From Sulfurimonas sp. UBA2011 (GTDB taxonomy: Bacteria; Campylobacterota; Campylobacteria; Campylobacterales; Sulfurimonadaceae): DNA of 64,000 nucleotides. Positions 35,322 through 45,083 of this stretch are shown piece by piece; the first letter of the stretch is position 1; each line of letters opens with the position of its first letter. The notes beneath the pieces are model-generated. The model did not search any database and was not told the origin of the DNA. It saw nothing but the letters and a program-made list of their open reading frames with translations. The position numbers and the translations under genes are program-made. The stretch spans positions 157,516 to 221,515 of the forward strand of contig DDCH01000011.1 in the NCBI GenBank assembly GCA_002335055.1, written 5' to 3'.

Positions 35322-37028
35322 CTTTAAAATATAGTAGTTCTTTTGAATATCACTTATATTTTTTGACTTAAAGTACTGTACAAATTTACTCTCTCCATTT
35401 GGACCTTTTCCATGAGTCAACCATCTCTTCCAAAGATAAATGTCAAAATCTTTCATACTCAAATGTTCTGGAAGATTTTGTTCAAACTCTTCGAGCCTAT
35501 TGTCTCCTTCAACTATCACAGAACCACCATCTATGATAAATAGTGCTAGTTCTTCTTTAGAAAAGAGGCCGACTACATCCACACCAGCCCAAAAGTTAAG
35601 TGCCCCATATTGGTTCCAGTAGTTCTTAAAGAGGTTATAATCCCCAAGAGGTTTTGTAATTTTATTCATTTTTACATACTCTTGAAGACCTTTAATTTCT
35701 CCTTTTCCAAAACTTTGAAGCATCAAACTCAGCATTAAAAGTAGAGGGATAAATGCAAGACTTAAGATTAAAGGACACTCTTTTAAAACCTTTTTACTCT
35801 CATAATGAACAAACCATAAAGTAAATACTAATGTAAACACAGCTAAAGGGAAAAGTAGCGGTGACCACCACTCAGGCATAGGTGATAAACGCAGATAAAG
35901 AGCTATAACAAGCAAAGGAACAAGAGAGAGTACATAAGAGCTGAGACGCATCAAAAAGATATATGTTTTCTCATATTCCTTTAGGTAAGCACGAAAAAAG
36001 ATATATGCCATAAGCATAGTTGCACTCACAATAGGTAATGCATAAATATCACCACGATAAGGATGAAAAGTAAAAAAGAGCAGTGTTGGTGTTGATAAGG
36101 CAATACCAAGTTTAATAAGTCTTCTCTCATTTGGATTGAGTACACTTCTCTTTTTAAACAAAGTTTTATAAAAAGCCAACCCATAAGAGAAGATAGCCAC
36201 AAACATAAAAGGTGCTAAAAAATATGTAAAGATTGGGAAAAATGCAGTAGTCCAAGGTACACCGTTTGAGCCCTTACTTAAAGACTCTCTTAGTATATAA
36301 GTATCTATAAAAGCATCCATGTCATAGATAAGTATAGGTAGATAACCCGCTATACTTATAGCTATACCAAAAGCTATTGCCACATAGTTTTTCCACTCTT
36401 GTGCTCTTGTTTTTATCTGCATTGTTAGTGTCCAGTAGAGAACAACACTCAGCCCTAAAAAAAGGCTATATGCAGGAGACTTTAACCAACCAGCAAGTCC
36501 TATCACAGCCCATAAAAGGAGTAAGTACCTCATACTAGTATCTCTATCTGCTTTATCTAATAAGTAGAGGATGATTCCATAAAGAACAACAAGTTCAGCT
36601 TCCATCTGTGAAGCGAAAGAGTGAGAATAAACGCCAACACTAAGTACTACACAAAGCGCATAAAAGAATGCCCATCCAGTATCATCCAGTGCTGTTTTTA
36701 AAAATCTAAAAAGAAGAATTGCTAAAAGGATGAGTCCAAAAAAGTTCATATACACAAGTGCGAACATGCTGTGTGTACCAAAAAGGATAAAACCAACTCG
36801 TAAAAGTATAAAGTGTAGGGGACCTTTGTAATAATCTGGTTCATTAAAAAGAGTTTGCATAAACCAATGCCCATCACGGTGCATTTCTAAAGCTTGTGAG
36901 ATATAGGTCTTTTGATCACCCGTAGTTGGAAGGTACATATCTAACATAAAGTAAAGATATGTAAGTGTTATAAAAAATATTAGTGAAGTTTGTGGGTATT
37001 TAAGCAGTAGACTTCGTAGTTGTATCAT
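35307..37028 (-). CDS. GT39/ArnT-like membrane glycosyltransferase
   Basis: The 573-residue protein has about 11-12 hydrophobic spans and an ArnT/GT-C layout. The first periplasmic loop contains PTTGDQKTYISQALEM with the expected acidic residue, then YKGPLHFILLRVGFILFG. Such enzymes move a lipid-linked sugar to lipid A, protein or another acceptor in the periplasm. Both donor and acceptor here are unknown. It follows queD by five bases, so it is likely in the same transcript. Confidence 0.75.
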   Translation of the reverse strand: MIQLRSLLLKYPQTSLIFFITLTYLYFMLDMYLPTTGDQKTYISQALEMHRDGHWFMQTLFNEPDYYKGPLHFILLRVGFILFGTHSMFALVYMNFFGLILLAILLFRFLKTALDDTGWAFFYALCVVLSVGVYSHSFASQMEAELVVLYGIILYLLDKADRDTSMRYLLLLWAVIGLAGWLKSPAYSLFLGLSVVLYWTLTMQIKTRAQEWKNYVAIAFGIAISIAGYLPILIYDMDAFIDTYILRESLSKGSNGVPWTTAFFPIFTYFLAPFMFVAIFSYGLAFYKTLFKKRSVLNPNERRLIKLGIALSTPTLLFFTFHPYRGDIYALPIVSATMLMAYIFFRAYLKEYEKTYIFLMRLSSYVLSLVPLLVIALYLRLSPMPEWWSPLLFPLAVFTLVFTLWFVHYESKKVLKECPLILSLAFIPLLLMLSLMLQSFGKGEIKGLQEYVKMNKITKPLGDYNLFKNYWNQYGALNFWAGVDVVGLFSKEELALFIIDGGSVIVEGDNRLEEFEQNLPEHLSMKDFDIYLWKRWLTHGKGPNGESKFVQYFKSKNISDIQKNYYILKLKRD

Positions 37029-37033
37029 CTACT

Positions 37034-37615
37034 TTAAACACTCTTAGGGTTAATAAACATCTCGCCAGCTATCATTTTTGTCAGGAGTTTAGAATCATTA
37101 AAATCATTTAAAACTTCATCTGAGAACTTTATGTCTTTTAAGTGTAGTTCACCCATCTCTTTTGAGTAAGCATCACCCTTAAAACATTGTGCATAACCTG
37201 TTGCTGTTTCATGAACTATAACAGAGTTTACCTTTACCTCTTTTTCACCATTAAGTGTAGAAGTAAGTTTTAAAAGTGCATCAATGAGAACAAAGATAAC
37301 ACGAGAAAACTGTTCAGCAGAAGGTGAAACAGGAAGTTCTACCCATCTAACAGAGTGTTTTTTCATATCTTTTATGTAAGAGTCTTCATCCTCACTCCAA
37401 AGTGTAATAGCATGATCAAAAGACTCTATCAAATCTTTCATATTTTGTTTCATCAAACCAAAGTCATAAACCATCTGTCCATTATCTAAAAAGTTTGATT
37501 CAAAAAGGACTTCTATAATGTAAGAGTGTCCATGAACAGAACTACGACACTTCACACTAGAGCACCCTCTAACGATATGAGCATTTTCAAATTTAAATTG
37601 TTTTCTAATAATCAT
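37034..37615 (-). CDS. queD: 6-carboxy-tetrahydropterin synthase
   Basis: The 193-residue protein makes 6-carboxy-5,6,7,8-tetrahydropterin in queuosine synthesis. Zinc and catalytic blocks: FENAHIVRGCSSVKCRSSVH with HGHSY, and LIESFDHAITLW. It overlaps queE by one base. It is longer than the E. coli enzyme (~120), having extra helices. Confidence 0.9.
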   Translation of the reverse strand: MIIRKQFKFENAHIVRGCSSVKCRSSVHGHSYIIEVLFESNFLDNGQMVYDFGLMKQNMKDLIESFDHAITLWSEDEDSYIKDMKKHSVRWVELPVSPSAEQFSRVIFVLIDALLKLTSTLNGEKEVKVNSVIVHETATGYAQCFKGDAYSKEMGELHLKDIKFSDEVLNDFNDSKLLTKMIAGEMFINPKSV

Positions 37616-38373
37616 TACACACCTTTATTTACATCCCAGATTCTTATATGAAGCCTATCACTAAAATTATACCCTTTTGCTTTACAAAACTCTATAAGAG
37701 GTTCACTGTTTCTCTCAACTTCCTCTTTAGAACCACCAACAGGCATGCAGTAGACTGCTGTTTTAGGAGAATGAACTAAAATTTTAGAGAGTTCTTCTTC
37801 TAGCCCTAAATTAATAGACTCAGCATCTATACTAAACTTAAAAAAAGCATCTTTAGCATTTCTAGCGATATTATAAATCACATCACCACGTACACGTTTA
37901 TTTAAAGGTTCAAGAGAGTTGGTGAGTTTAACTGAAAGTGCGAAAAAGCATTCTTTATAAACTGGGAATGTATCAAAGTCAACATCTAATGATCCATTTG
38001 TCTCAAAAGTGATTCGATGCCCTTTTTTTATAAGTGCTTCTAAAAAATCTGTAAAAGTTCTATCATTTGCATAAATAAGTGGTTCACCACCCGTAAGCAC
38101 AATGTCGACTGCACCGGGAAGTTCATATAAGTCTAAAATACTTAGCAGTTCCCCAGTTTTAGCTATTGGTATCCAGTTATGTGAAAAATGTTCTTTATTT
38201 ACTGCATATACTGTATCGCAACCGAGTACTTCAGTACCATCAGTTGCTTTCTCTGTGCAGCCAAAACCTTCACACTTCATATTACATCCACCAAAACGGA
38301 AAAAAAGACTAGGACTACCTACATACTTTCCCTCACCTTGAATAGAGTAAAAGTGTTCAACGAGATATATCAC
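37615..38373 (-). CDS. queE: 7-carboxy-7-deazaguanine synthase
   Basis: The 252-residue radical SAM enzyme converts carboxy-tetrahydropterin to the deazaguanine precursor of queuosine. SAM-cluster cysteines are at 30, 34 and 39 (GGCNMKCEGFGC), a CX3CX4C spacing rather than CX3CX2C. The substrate-binding block LTGGEPLIYAND is near 93-104. It lies between moaA and queD. Confidence 0.93.
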   Translation of the reverse strand: MIYLVEHFYSIQGEGKYVGSPSLFFRFGGCNMKCEGFGCTEKATDGTEVLGCDTVYAVNKEHFSHNWIPIAKTGELLSILDLYELPGAVDIVLTGGEPLIYANDRTFTDFLEALIKKGHRITFETNGSLDVDFDTFPVYKECFFALSVKLTNSLEPLNKRVRGDVIYNIARNAKDAFFKFSIDAESINLGLEEELSKILVHSPKTAVYCMPVGGSKEEVERNSEPLIEFCKAKGYNFSDRLHIRIWDVNKGV

Positions 38374-38376
38374 GTC

Positions 38377-39342
38377 TTAGCCACCCGTTTCATAAAAAGC
38401 GCGAGTTGATACTTCATCGTCATCCCCACCCCAACGATTTTTTTCAGGTTTTGTGCGTACTACTTCTTTTAAAACTGCAGCAGCACCTTTTATATCTCCG
38501 CGTTTAATAGACTCAGAAATACTCATAGCTTCATCAAAGTACAGACATGGAATTAAGTTACCCTCTGCTGTAAGGCGAATTCGGTTGCATTGTTTACAAA
38601 AGTCATCTGCATATGGTTCGATGATTCCAAATCTATAACCATCTTTCATAGTATAATAATGAGAAGGAGAAGTTCCATCAAAACCATCATCGCTAAACTC
38701 ATATTTTTCACGTAAAATTGATAAAAGTTCAGGAGACTTTAGTCCACTAATACCCTCTTTAGCATGCTTGTTTTCCATATACTCAATAAAACGAACACTC
38801 ATATCTCGTTCTTTACAAAACTCTAAAACATCTATAATTTCATTCACATTTACAGTATTCATCGGGACCATATTTACTTTTACTTTTAGACCAACTTTAA
38901 GTGCTTCTTCTACACCTTCTAAAACATTTTTGAGAACATCTCTTCCAGCTATATCTTTTGCCACTTCAGGTTTTAGGGTATCAATACTTACATTGATACG
39001 TTTAAGTCCTGCATCCTTAAGTCTTTGAGCAGTTCCTTTGAGTAAAAATGCATTTGTAGTCATTGCTAAATCAATACTCGGTTCGTAATCATAAATCATT
39101 TTGATAAATTTGTCTAAGTCTTTGCGAAGAAGTGGTTCCCCACCTGTAATCCGAATCTTTTTTATACCCTCATCAATTGCAACTTTCATAAATTCAAAAA
39201 GTTCTTCAAATGATAATAGGTTCTCTTTTGGAACCCAAGAGAAAGGCTTTTCTGGCATACAGTAGATACATCTAAAATTACAGCGTTCTGTTACTGAAAC
39301 ACGTAAGTAGTCAACTACTCGGTCATAACTATCAATGAGCAT
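38377..39342 (-). CDS. moaA: GTP 3',8-cyclase (molybdenum cofactor step 1)
   Basis: The 321-residue radical SAM enzyme rearranges GTP for MoCo synthesis. The N-terminal cluster CNFRCIYC has Cys21, 25 and 28; the C-terminal cluster is FCKQCNRIRLTAEGNLIPC. It ends with the required Gly-Gly (YETGG). It starts the moaA-queE-queD-GT39 run. Confidence 0.97.
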   Translation of the reverse strand: MLIDSYDRVVDYLRVSVTERCNFRCIYCMPEKPFSWVPKENLLSFEELFEFMKVAIDEGIKKIRITGGEPLLRKDLDKFIKMIYDYEPSIDLAMTTNAFLLKGTAQRLKDAGLKRINVSIDTLKPEVAKDIAGRDVLKNVLEGVEEALKVGLKVKVNMVPMNTVNVNEIIDVLEFCKERDMSVRFIEYMENKHAKEGISGLKSPELLSILREKYEFSDDGFDGTSPSHYYTMKDGYRFGIIEPYADDFCKQCNRIRLTAEGNLIPCLYFDEAMSISESIKRGDIKGAAAVLKEVVRTKPEKNRWGGDDDEVSTRAFYETGG

Positions 39343-39527
39343 ATAATATCCCTAATTATTTAATTAGTGCCATTATACCCTGAGCAGTTGAAAATCACTT
39401 TAGTTATTATTCCCAGCCAGCATTTTTATCATAAGAGATAGTAGTTTTATGATACTTTTTTCATAAACAATCTTTTATTTGTATAGACTTATAATACATA
39501 AAGAATATAATTTAGTTATAATTTTAT

Positions 39528-39983
39528 ATGAATTTTCGTAAATTAAAACAAAAAAAACAGACAAATAAACCTAGAAAAGTAAATATACTTTATGCAAGAT
39601 ATCCTGATAGAATTAAAGCACTTATAACTGATATCTTTATGATTTATATGCCTATTATGTTCTTTATAACATATATAGTACTTAGTGGTAAAGATGCCCT
39701 GCAAAGCTCAAATGAAGCACCCCTTATCGCCACTTCACTCTACGGTGTCATATATGCAATATTTTTAAGTAAAACAGGTCAAACACCTGGAAAAAAAGCT
39801 TATAATATTAAAATAGTAGATTATAAGTCTCAAGAGAATTTATCTTTTATTATGGCTCTCTTAAGATTTATAGTATTTTTATTTTCTGCAACAACTATAG
39901 TCGGTCTATTTATCCCATTTTTTAGAAAAGACAATAAAGCACTACATGATTTGATTTGTGGAACAATTGAGATTAAAACTTAA
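39528..39983 (+). CDS. RDD-family membrane protein
   Basis: The 151-residue protein has a Lys-rich N-terminus, then the RDD motif region RYPDRIKALITDIFMIYMPI and three hydrophobic segments, including GQTPGKKAYNIKIVD near 93-107. RDD proteins are small membrane proteins, some acting in Na+/H+ exchange. The partner is unknown. Promoter and purine-rich DNA surround it. Confidence 0.8.
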   Translation: MNFRKLKQKKQTNKPRKVNILYARYPDRIKALITDIFMIYMPIMFFITYIVLSGKDALQSSNEAPLIATSLYGVIYAIFLSKTGQTPGKKAYNIKIVDYKSQENLSFIMALLRFIVFLFSATTIVGLFIPFFRKDNKALHDLICGTIEIKT

Positions 39984-40093
39984 TATAAAGTTAGTTAAAG
40001 AGGTTAAGAAAACTGACACTAAAAAAAAGGAGGGGGGAAGATTTTAAAAAAAACTTTCGTTATTTTCTTCTATAATGGCTATAGCCAAAAAGT

Positions 40094-40112
40094 CGCTTCA
40101 GTGATTGAAGCG
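40094..40112 (-). terminator. Intrinsic terminator after the pet operon
   Basis: On the minus strand, a seven-base stem CGCTTCA-ATCAC-TGAAGCG is followed by ACTTTTT. It lies 77 bases beyond the petC stop. An additional gacacca/tggtgtc stem (40141-40173) lies between. Confidence 0.65.
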
Positions 40113-40189
40113 AGATAAAGGTATTCTGATACTAAATGTTGACACCACTCTTGCTAAAGCAAAGTATGGTGTCTCCCTTTAGGCACTAA

Positions 40190-41131
40190 TTAATGAAGGT
40201 CACGCCAAACTTGTTTCTTCCAAAGAACACTAAAAATTGCAAAGATAATAATATAAATCATCACATACTTTCCAGTCTCTTCACGTTCATCGCGTTTTGT
40301 ATCACCAGCATCTTTTAAATACTCTATCACTTTTTCAGCTGTATCAGCACTAACACCAACACGAGGCATAGATGTTCCCTCGAAATAATTTTGAGGATTT
40401 TCTACAAATGTAGATATATAATGCTCACCACGTGAACGAATATACATACTTAAATCAGGTGGTAATTTTCCCATATAAGCTTTAAGTGAATCTTTATAAT
40501 CTAAGACTTGAATATCAAATGATAACTCATCTCTTTTATGTTTAAAAGATCCCTTATTACCTATCTGTGTCCATTGATTATATTTCAGGCCATGACAACG
40601 ACCACAAGCATTCTCAAAAGCCATAGCTGGAGTTAAGTCCTCAGATGAAACTGAAATTGACTGTAAGTATGTAACCATATCTGCCACTTCTTGATCTATG
40701 TCTCCCCCTGCTCCATAAAAAGGAATCATTGGGTGCATCTCACCGATATTAGCATCAAATTTATGCTCAACAGCAAGTGCATGTGCTGGATTTTTGATTA
40801 AAGCATTTAAAAACTTCTCATCATATACAACACCTGCATTCGATAAATCAGGTGGGTTAACACCATAAGCAGCAGCTGAACTAACAGCATCCATTGGTGC
40901 AGAGATACCTACTGCATTTATAGAGTGGCAGCCTGTACAAGCACCAGCTCCCATAACAAGTTCTTCACCACGAGCAGCATCACCGACTTTAGTGATAGCA
41001 CTTAAATCGTTATAAGCGAAAGCTTCACTCTCTACATGTTTATGTAAAGTGTGATGTGCAAATGGTTCTACAAGATAGTAAGTCACAAGAGTGAAAACAG
41101 TAACAACACCTAGTATAAATAATTCTTTCAT
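40190..41131 (-). CDS. petC: Dihaem cytochrome c subunit of the bc1 complex
   Basis: The 313-residue subunit passes electrons from the Rieske protein to soluble cytochrome c. Two CXXCH motifs (Cys65-His69, CTGCH; Cys176-His180, CGRCH) make it dihaem, as in other Campylobacterota. An N-terminal anchor is at residues 3-21 and a C-terminal span near 287-304. It follows petB by 10 bases. Confidence 0.95.
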   Translation of the reverse strand: MKELFILGVVTVFTLVTYYLVEPFAHHTLHKHVESEAFAYNDLSAITKVGDAARGEELVMGAGACTGCHSINAVGISAPMDAVSSAAAYGVNPPDLSNAGVVYDEKFLNALIKNPAHALAVEHKFDANIGEMHPMIPFYGAGGDIDQEVADMVTYLQSISVSSEDLTPAMAFENACGRCHGLKYNQWTQIGNKGSFKHKRDELSFDIQVLDYKDSLKAYMGKLPPDLSMYIRSRGEHYISTFVENPQNYFEGTSMPRVGVSADTAEKVIEYLKDAGDTKRDEREETGKYVMIYIIIFAIFSVLWKKQVWRDLH

Positions 41132-41141
41132 TTTCTACTCC

Positions 41142-42356
41142 CTAAACTTTTTTTTCAAAATATGTGATAATTGGTAATGCAATCCATAGTCCGATAAATA
41201 CAACTGCTGCAACAAAACCAATCGTGCTAAAAGCACCTTCTGGAGGTAATTTACCCATAGCCGTAAGTGCAATCATATCAATTAACATTGCCCAGAACCA
41301 GTACTTAAATAGACCCCGACGAGATGCAGGAACTGCATTTGGACTTCTATCTAAGAATGGAAGTGCTACAAATATTACTTGTGAAAATGCAAATGCCATC
41401 AGGCCAATATCAGTTGAGAATGGACGTAAGATCTCATAAGACCATAAGAAATACCACTCAGGGTAAATATGTGCTGGAGTTTTAAGTCCATCAGCAGGGT
41501 CAAAGTTTACAGGATCCATAGCAAAACCATAATGATAAAAGACAAGATAAAAGAAAAATACTAGGTAAAATCCTACTACCATCATATCCTTAGACATAAA
41601 GTCATTCGAGAAACGAATCACTTTACTTCCAGCTTTATCACCAGCTAAATACTTTTTACTCTCTGCTTCAAAATCTATCTCTTCACCATCTAAATTATTC
41701 ACATGAGGGATACGAAGTGCTCCAAAGTGAAGACCAATAAGTCCAATAATTGCTAAAGGTACAAGCAATACATGAAGCATAAAAAATCTAGTTAAGAATG
41801 CTTGAGCAGGAACATAATCCCCACGAATCCACTCAACTAGTCCATCAGCATGTAAAGATCCACCAGCAAAAAGGTTAGTAATAACCATACCTGCCCAGTA
41901 AGACATCTGACCCCATGGAAGCATATAACCCGAGAATGCTTCAGCTGAAAATGCGACAAAAAGCAGCATACCAGAGATCCAAATCATCTCACGGCCTTTT
42001 TTATATGAACCGTAATAAATTCCTGTAAACATATGAATATAAATGATAAGAAAAACTACAGAGGCAGCAACACCGTGAACATGTCTCCACAACCAACCAT
42101 AACCAACTTCTCTCATAATTGTAAAGTTTACACTATCAAATGCAGTATCAACATTTGGTTGATAATACATCAATAGAAAAATCCCAGAGACTAAAAGAAG
42201 TACGAAAGTTACTACAAGAATCATCCCCATTGCCCAAAGAAAGTTAATATTCTTAGGTATCCAATATTCAGATCCTAACACTTTTTCTACTTTTTCGATT
42301 GCTAAACGTTGATTTAGCCAATCGTAAATACTTGTAGCTTTTGTAAAATTTGCCAT
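41142..42356 (-). CDS. petB: Cytochrome b of the bc1 complex
   Basis: The 404-residue inner-membrane protein carries the two b haems and quinone sites. Seen are MREVGYGWLWRHVHGVAASV with a haem-ligand His, FSGYMLPWGQMSYWA, and HIYPEWYFLWSYEILRPFS (the PEWY quinol-site motif). It has eight or more spans. Between petA and petC. Confidence 0.96.
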   Translation of the reverse strand: MANFTKATSIYDWLNQRLAIEKVEKVLGSEYWIPKNINFLWAMGMILVVTFVLLLVSGIFLLMYYQPNVDTAFDSVNFTIMREVGYGWLWRHVHGVAASVVFLIIYIHMFTGIYYGSYKKGREMIWISGMLLFVAFSAEAFSGYMLPWGQMSYWAGMVITNLFAGGSLHADGLVEWIRGDYVPAQAFLTRFFMLHVLLVPLAIIGLIGLHFGALRIPHVNNLDGEEIDFEAESKKYLAGDKAGSKVIRFSNDFMSKDMMVVGFYLVFFFYLVFYHYGFAMDPVNFDPADGLKTPAHIYPEWYFLWSYEILRPFSTDIGLMAFAFSQVIFVALPFLDRSPNAVPASRRGLFKYWFWAMLIDMIALTAMGKLPPEGAFSTIGFVAAVVFIGLWIALPIITYFEKKV

Positions 42357-42366
42357 ACTATCCCTT

Positions 42367-42891
42367 TTAAAGCGTTAAGCCATTTTCTTTCATTTTTAGC
42401 CACTCAGGACCTACTTCGCCTAAAACCAGTGTATTTCCTTTTATTGTAAAAGGAGGAATATCAAGAGCACGAGGAGGTGGAGACTTTGTAACATTTCCTA
42501 CGATATCATAAGTACCACCATGACAAGCACAAGCAAAGCTTTTATCCTCTTTCTCATAACTTGGGATACAACCAAGGTGTGTACATAAACCTAAAGTTAC
42601 GAGGTATGATGCTTCTCCCACAGTAATGACTCTTGGCTTTTGTGCTTCATCCATAGCTTCTAGCATCTCTTCAGTATATTTTAATACAAAGATAGGTTTT
42701 CCTCGCCACTTTTCTGTAACAAGTTCATTCTCTTTATACCCTAACATATCAAGGGTTGTAAAACCAGCAGCTTTCACACTTGGAAGAGGGTCCCAAGATC
42801 TTTTCATTGCGAAAAGTGAAGCAACTGCACCAACTGCTGCAACTCCACCAAATGCTTTACCCATAAAACCTCTACGGCTGTTATCATTCAT
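42367..42891 (-). CDS. petA: Rieske iron-sulfur subunit of the bc1 complex
   Basis: The 174-residue protein starts at ATG 42891 (MNDNSRRGFMGKAF); a Met at 42924 is in frame but falls inside the likely -10 box. The twin-arginine signal NSRRGFMG directs export. Rieske boxes CTHLGC (103-108) and CACHGG (121-126) supply two Cys and two His ligands plus a disulfide. Confidence 0.94.
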   Translation of the reverse strand: MNDNSRRGFMGKAFGGVAAVGAVASLFAMKRSWDPLPSVKAAGFTTLDMLGYKENELVTEKWRGKPIFVLKYTEEMLEAMDEAQKPRVITVGEASYLVTLGLCTHLGCIPSYEKEDKSFACACHGGTYDIVGNVTKSPPPRALDIPPFTIKGNTLVLGEVGPEWLKMKENGLTL

Positions 42892-42922
42892 ATTTATCTC
42901 ACTTATTAGAATATTTGCAAAC

Positions 42923-42928
42923 ATTATA
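42923..42928 (-). promoter_or_regulatory. -10 box (TATAAT) of the petABC operon
   Basis: On the minus strand, AAGTATAATGTTTGC lies about 32 bases upstream of the petA ATG at 42891, followed by a gtgagata ribosome site. There is no clear -35 box. The box decides against the longer petA start at 42924. Confidence 0.55.
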
Positions 42929-43162
42929 CTTAAAATTTATATAATTAGTCTATAGTTTACTTAAGTTCGATGAACTTCTTTTCTTTCTGAGCATATTTGT
43001 GTATTTTATTGAGGGGAAGGGTAAACAAAAAGAAAAAATGCAAGGAATAGAGACAGATCTAATGCTCCACATAAATGACATCGGTCATATAATTAAAGAT
43101 ATCAGAATCAACTGCACTAATTGATAAAAGTCTCTTTATTATATTTTATTTTTAAACTCACA

Positions 43163-45058
43163 CTATTTAGAATGAACTTCTTTCTTATCTCTTGCAGCAA
43201 TTTTGATATAAATATGCAGTATTTCAATAGCTGCCGGTGTAATTCCACTGATATTCATTGCAGCTTGAAGTGTTGGAGGGGAAAAACTTTTTAGTTTTTC
43301 TTGTACTTCTTTAGAAAGTCCACTTACACCCGTAAAATCAAAACCATCAGGAATACTAATTTTAAGATATTTTTTCATTCTTCGTATCTCATCACTTTGT
43401 TTATCAATGTAACGAGCATATTTACCCTCTACTAGAATCTCTTCTTTTATATAGTCATCAAATTTTGCTAATGCTGGAACAATTTTAAGCATTTTTTCTA
43501 CATCAAAAGTTTTACGAGCTATTAGCTGTTGTGCCGTTGAGACATCTTTTAAAGGTTGTTCATCTATCTCAGCTAACAGTGCATTAAACTCTTTGTTAGG
43601 AGTGAACTTTGTATCTTCTAAAAGTTGTGCTCCGGATTTAATCTGTTCATCTTTTAGTTTTACTCTCTCGTACTCTTTATCATCGATGAGTCCAAGGGCA
43701 TGTCCATACTTACCAAGTCTAGTATCAGCCGACTCTTCGCGTAGAAGTAGTCTGTACTCTGCACGGGATGTAAACATTCTGTATGGCTCATTTGTCCCCT
43801 TTGTAACTAGGTCATCTATAAGAACACCTATATAAGCTTCATCTCGTCCAAGGATAAGAGGATCTTTACCTTGAAGTGAAAGTCCTGCATTTATACCTGC
43901 CATGATACCCTGTGCAGCTGCTTCTTCATAACCCGTTGTACCGTTAATCTGACCTGCACAATAAAGTCCTGAGATCTTTTTTGTCTCTAGTGTATGTCTA
44001 AGTTCTCTAGGATCTACAAAATCATACTCTATGGCATAACCATAACGCACAACCTTCGCGTTTTCCATACCTACAACAGACTGGATCATCTCACGTTGTA
44101 CTTCTGGTGGAAGTGAAGTTGAAAGACCATTTATATAGCACTCAGTATTATCCATAGTTTGTGGTTCTATAAAAAGATGGTGTCTGTCTTTTTCAGCAAA
44201 TTTACTCACCTTATCTTCTATACTCGGGCAATAACGAGGAGAATTTCCTTCTATCTGACCTGTAAAAAGTGGTGCTCGGTAAAAGTTACTTGAGATTATC
44301 TCATGTGTTAAAGGATTTGTATATGCAATGTAACATGGAAGTTGTTTTTTAGTAGCACGAAATTCTTCACGATTTGTTCTAAAAGAAAAAGGTGAAGGCA
44401 GTTCATCCCCACCCTGCTCTTCCATAACAGAAAAATCAATAGTAGAACTGTCAATACGAGCACAAGTTCCAGTCTTTAAACGTGCAAGATTTAAACCAGC
44501 ATCATTTTTTAATGAAGCGGATAAACCCTCACTTCTCTCCTCTCCATAACGACCCGCTTTTTTCTGAATCTCTCCAACATGAATAATTCCATTTAAAAAT
44601 GTACCCGAAGTGATGATAACTTTTGTAGCCATGTAGTCGTTTAAAAGGTCAGTTTTCACTCCCTTAACAACTGAGTCTTCTATGATGAGTGACTCAACTG
44701 TTTCTTGAGCAAGTGCTAGGTTTTTAGTGTTTAAGATGACATTTCGTGCAATTACTCTGTACTTATCCATATCAATTTGAGCACGAGACCCACGAACAGC
44801 AGGCCCTTTTGTTTGGTTAAGTATGCGAAACTGTATTCCAGCCTCATCGGTAATAAGTCCCATCTCTCCACCAAGAGCATCAAGTTCACGTACCAAGTGT
44901 CCTTTTGCTAAACCACCGACAGCTGGGTTACATGAAGTTGCCCCAACATTTTCAGCTAGCATAGAGATTAAAAGAGTGTTATGTCCCATTCGTGCTGCTG
45001 CTAAAGAAGCTTCAACACCTGCATGACCACCACCTACTACTATTACATCATAATTCAT
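43163..45058 (-). CDS. mnmG: tRNA uridine 34 5-carboxymethylaminomethyl synthesis enzyme
   Basis: The 631-residue FAD enzyme acts with MnmE to modify the wobble uridine of tRNAs. The dinucleotide fold GGGHAG is at 9-14, and ATSCNPAVGGLAKGHLVRELD and GYEEAAAQGIMAGINA are family blocks. The start at ATG 45058 is backed by AGAGGAAA; a longer frame from 45082 has no such support. The 5' leader holds a long hairpin. Confidence 0.97.
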   Translation of the reverse strand: MNYDVIVVGGGHAGVEASLAAARMGHNTLLISMLAENVGATSCNPAVGGLAKGHLVRELDALGGEMGLITDEAGIQFRILNQTKGPAVRGSRAQIDMDKYRVIARNVILNTKNLALAQETVESLIIEDSVVKGVKTDLLNDYMATKVIITSGTFLNGIIHVGEIQKKAGRYGEERSEGLSASLKNDAGLNLARLKTGTCARIDSSTIDFSVMEEQGGDELPSPFSFRTNREEFRATKKQLPCYIAYTNPLTHEIISSNFYRAPLFTGQIEGNSPRYCPSIEDKVSKFAEKDRHHLFIEPQTMDNTECYINGLSTSLPPEVQREMIQSVVGMENAKVVRYGYAIEYDFVDPRELRHTLETKKISGLYCAGQINGTTGYEEAAAQGIMAGINAGLSLQGKDPLILGRDEAYIGVLIDDLVTKGTNEPYRMFTSRAEYRLLLREESADTRLGKYGHALGLIDDKEYERVKLKDEQIKSGAQLLEDTKFTPNKEFNALLAEIDEQPLKDVSTAQQLIARKTFDVEKMLKIVPALAKFDDYIKEEILVEGKYARYIDKQSDEIRRMKKYLKISIPDGFDFTGVSGLSKEVQEKLKSFSPPTLQAAMNISGITPAAIEILHIYIKIAARDKKEVHSK

Positions 45059-45083
45059 TCTATTTCCTCTGAGTTTTAGCACT

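Noticed and set aside
40021..40056. Purine-rich tract with GGAGGGGGG followed by A-runs after the RDD gene, a possible phase-variable G-tract
   Set aside because: It lies outside any coding frame and has only six consecutive G; no gene start is close enough for it to control.
42892..42924. Longer petA start adding 11 residues
   Set aside because: The upstream Met lies within the probable -10 box, and the added residues precede the twin-arginine signal without homology.
45059..45082. Longer mnmG start
   Set aside because: The MNYDVIVVGGG start has an AGAGGAAA ribosome site; the longer version reads through that site.
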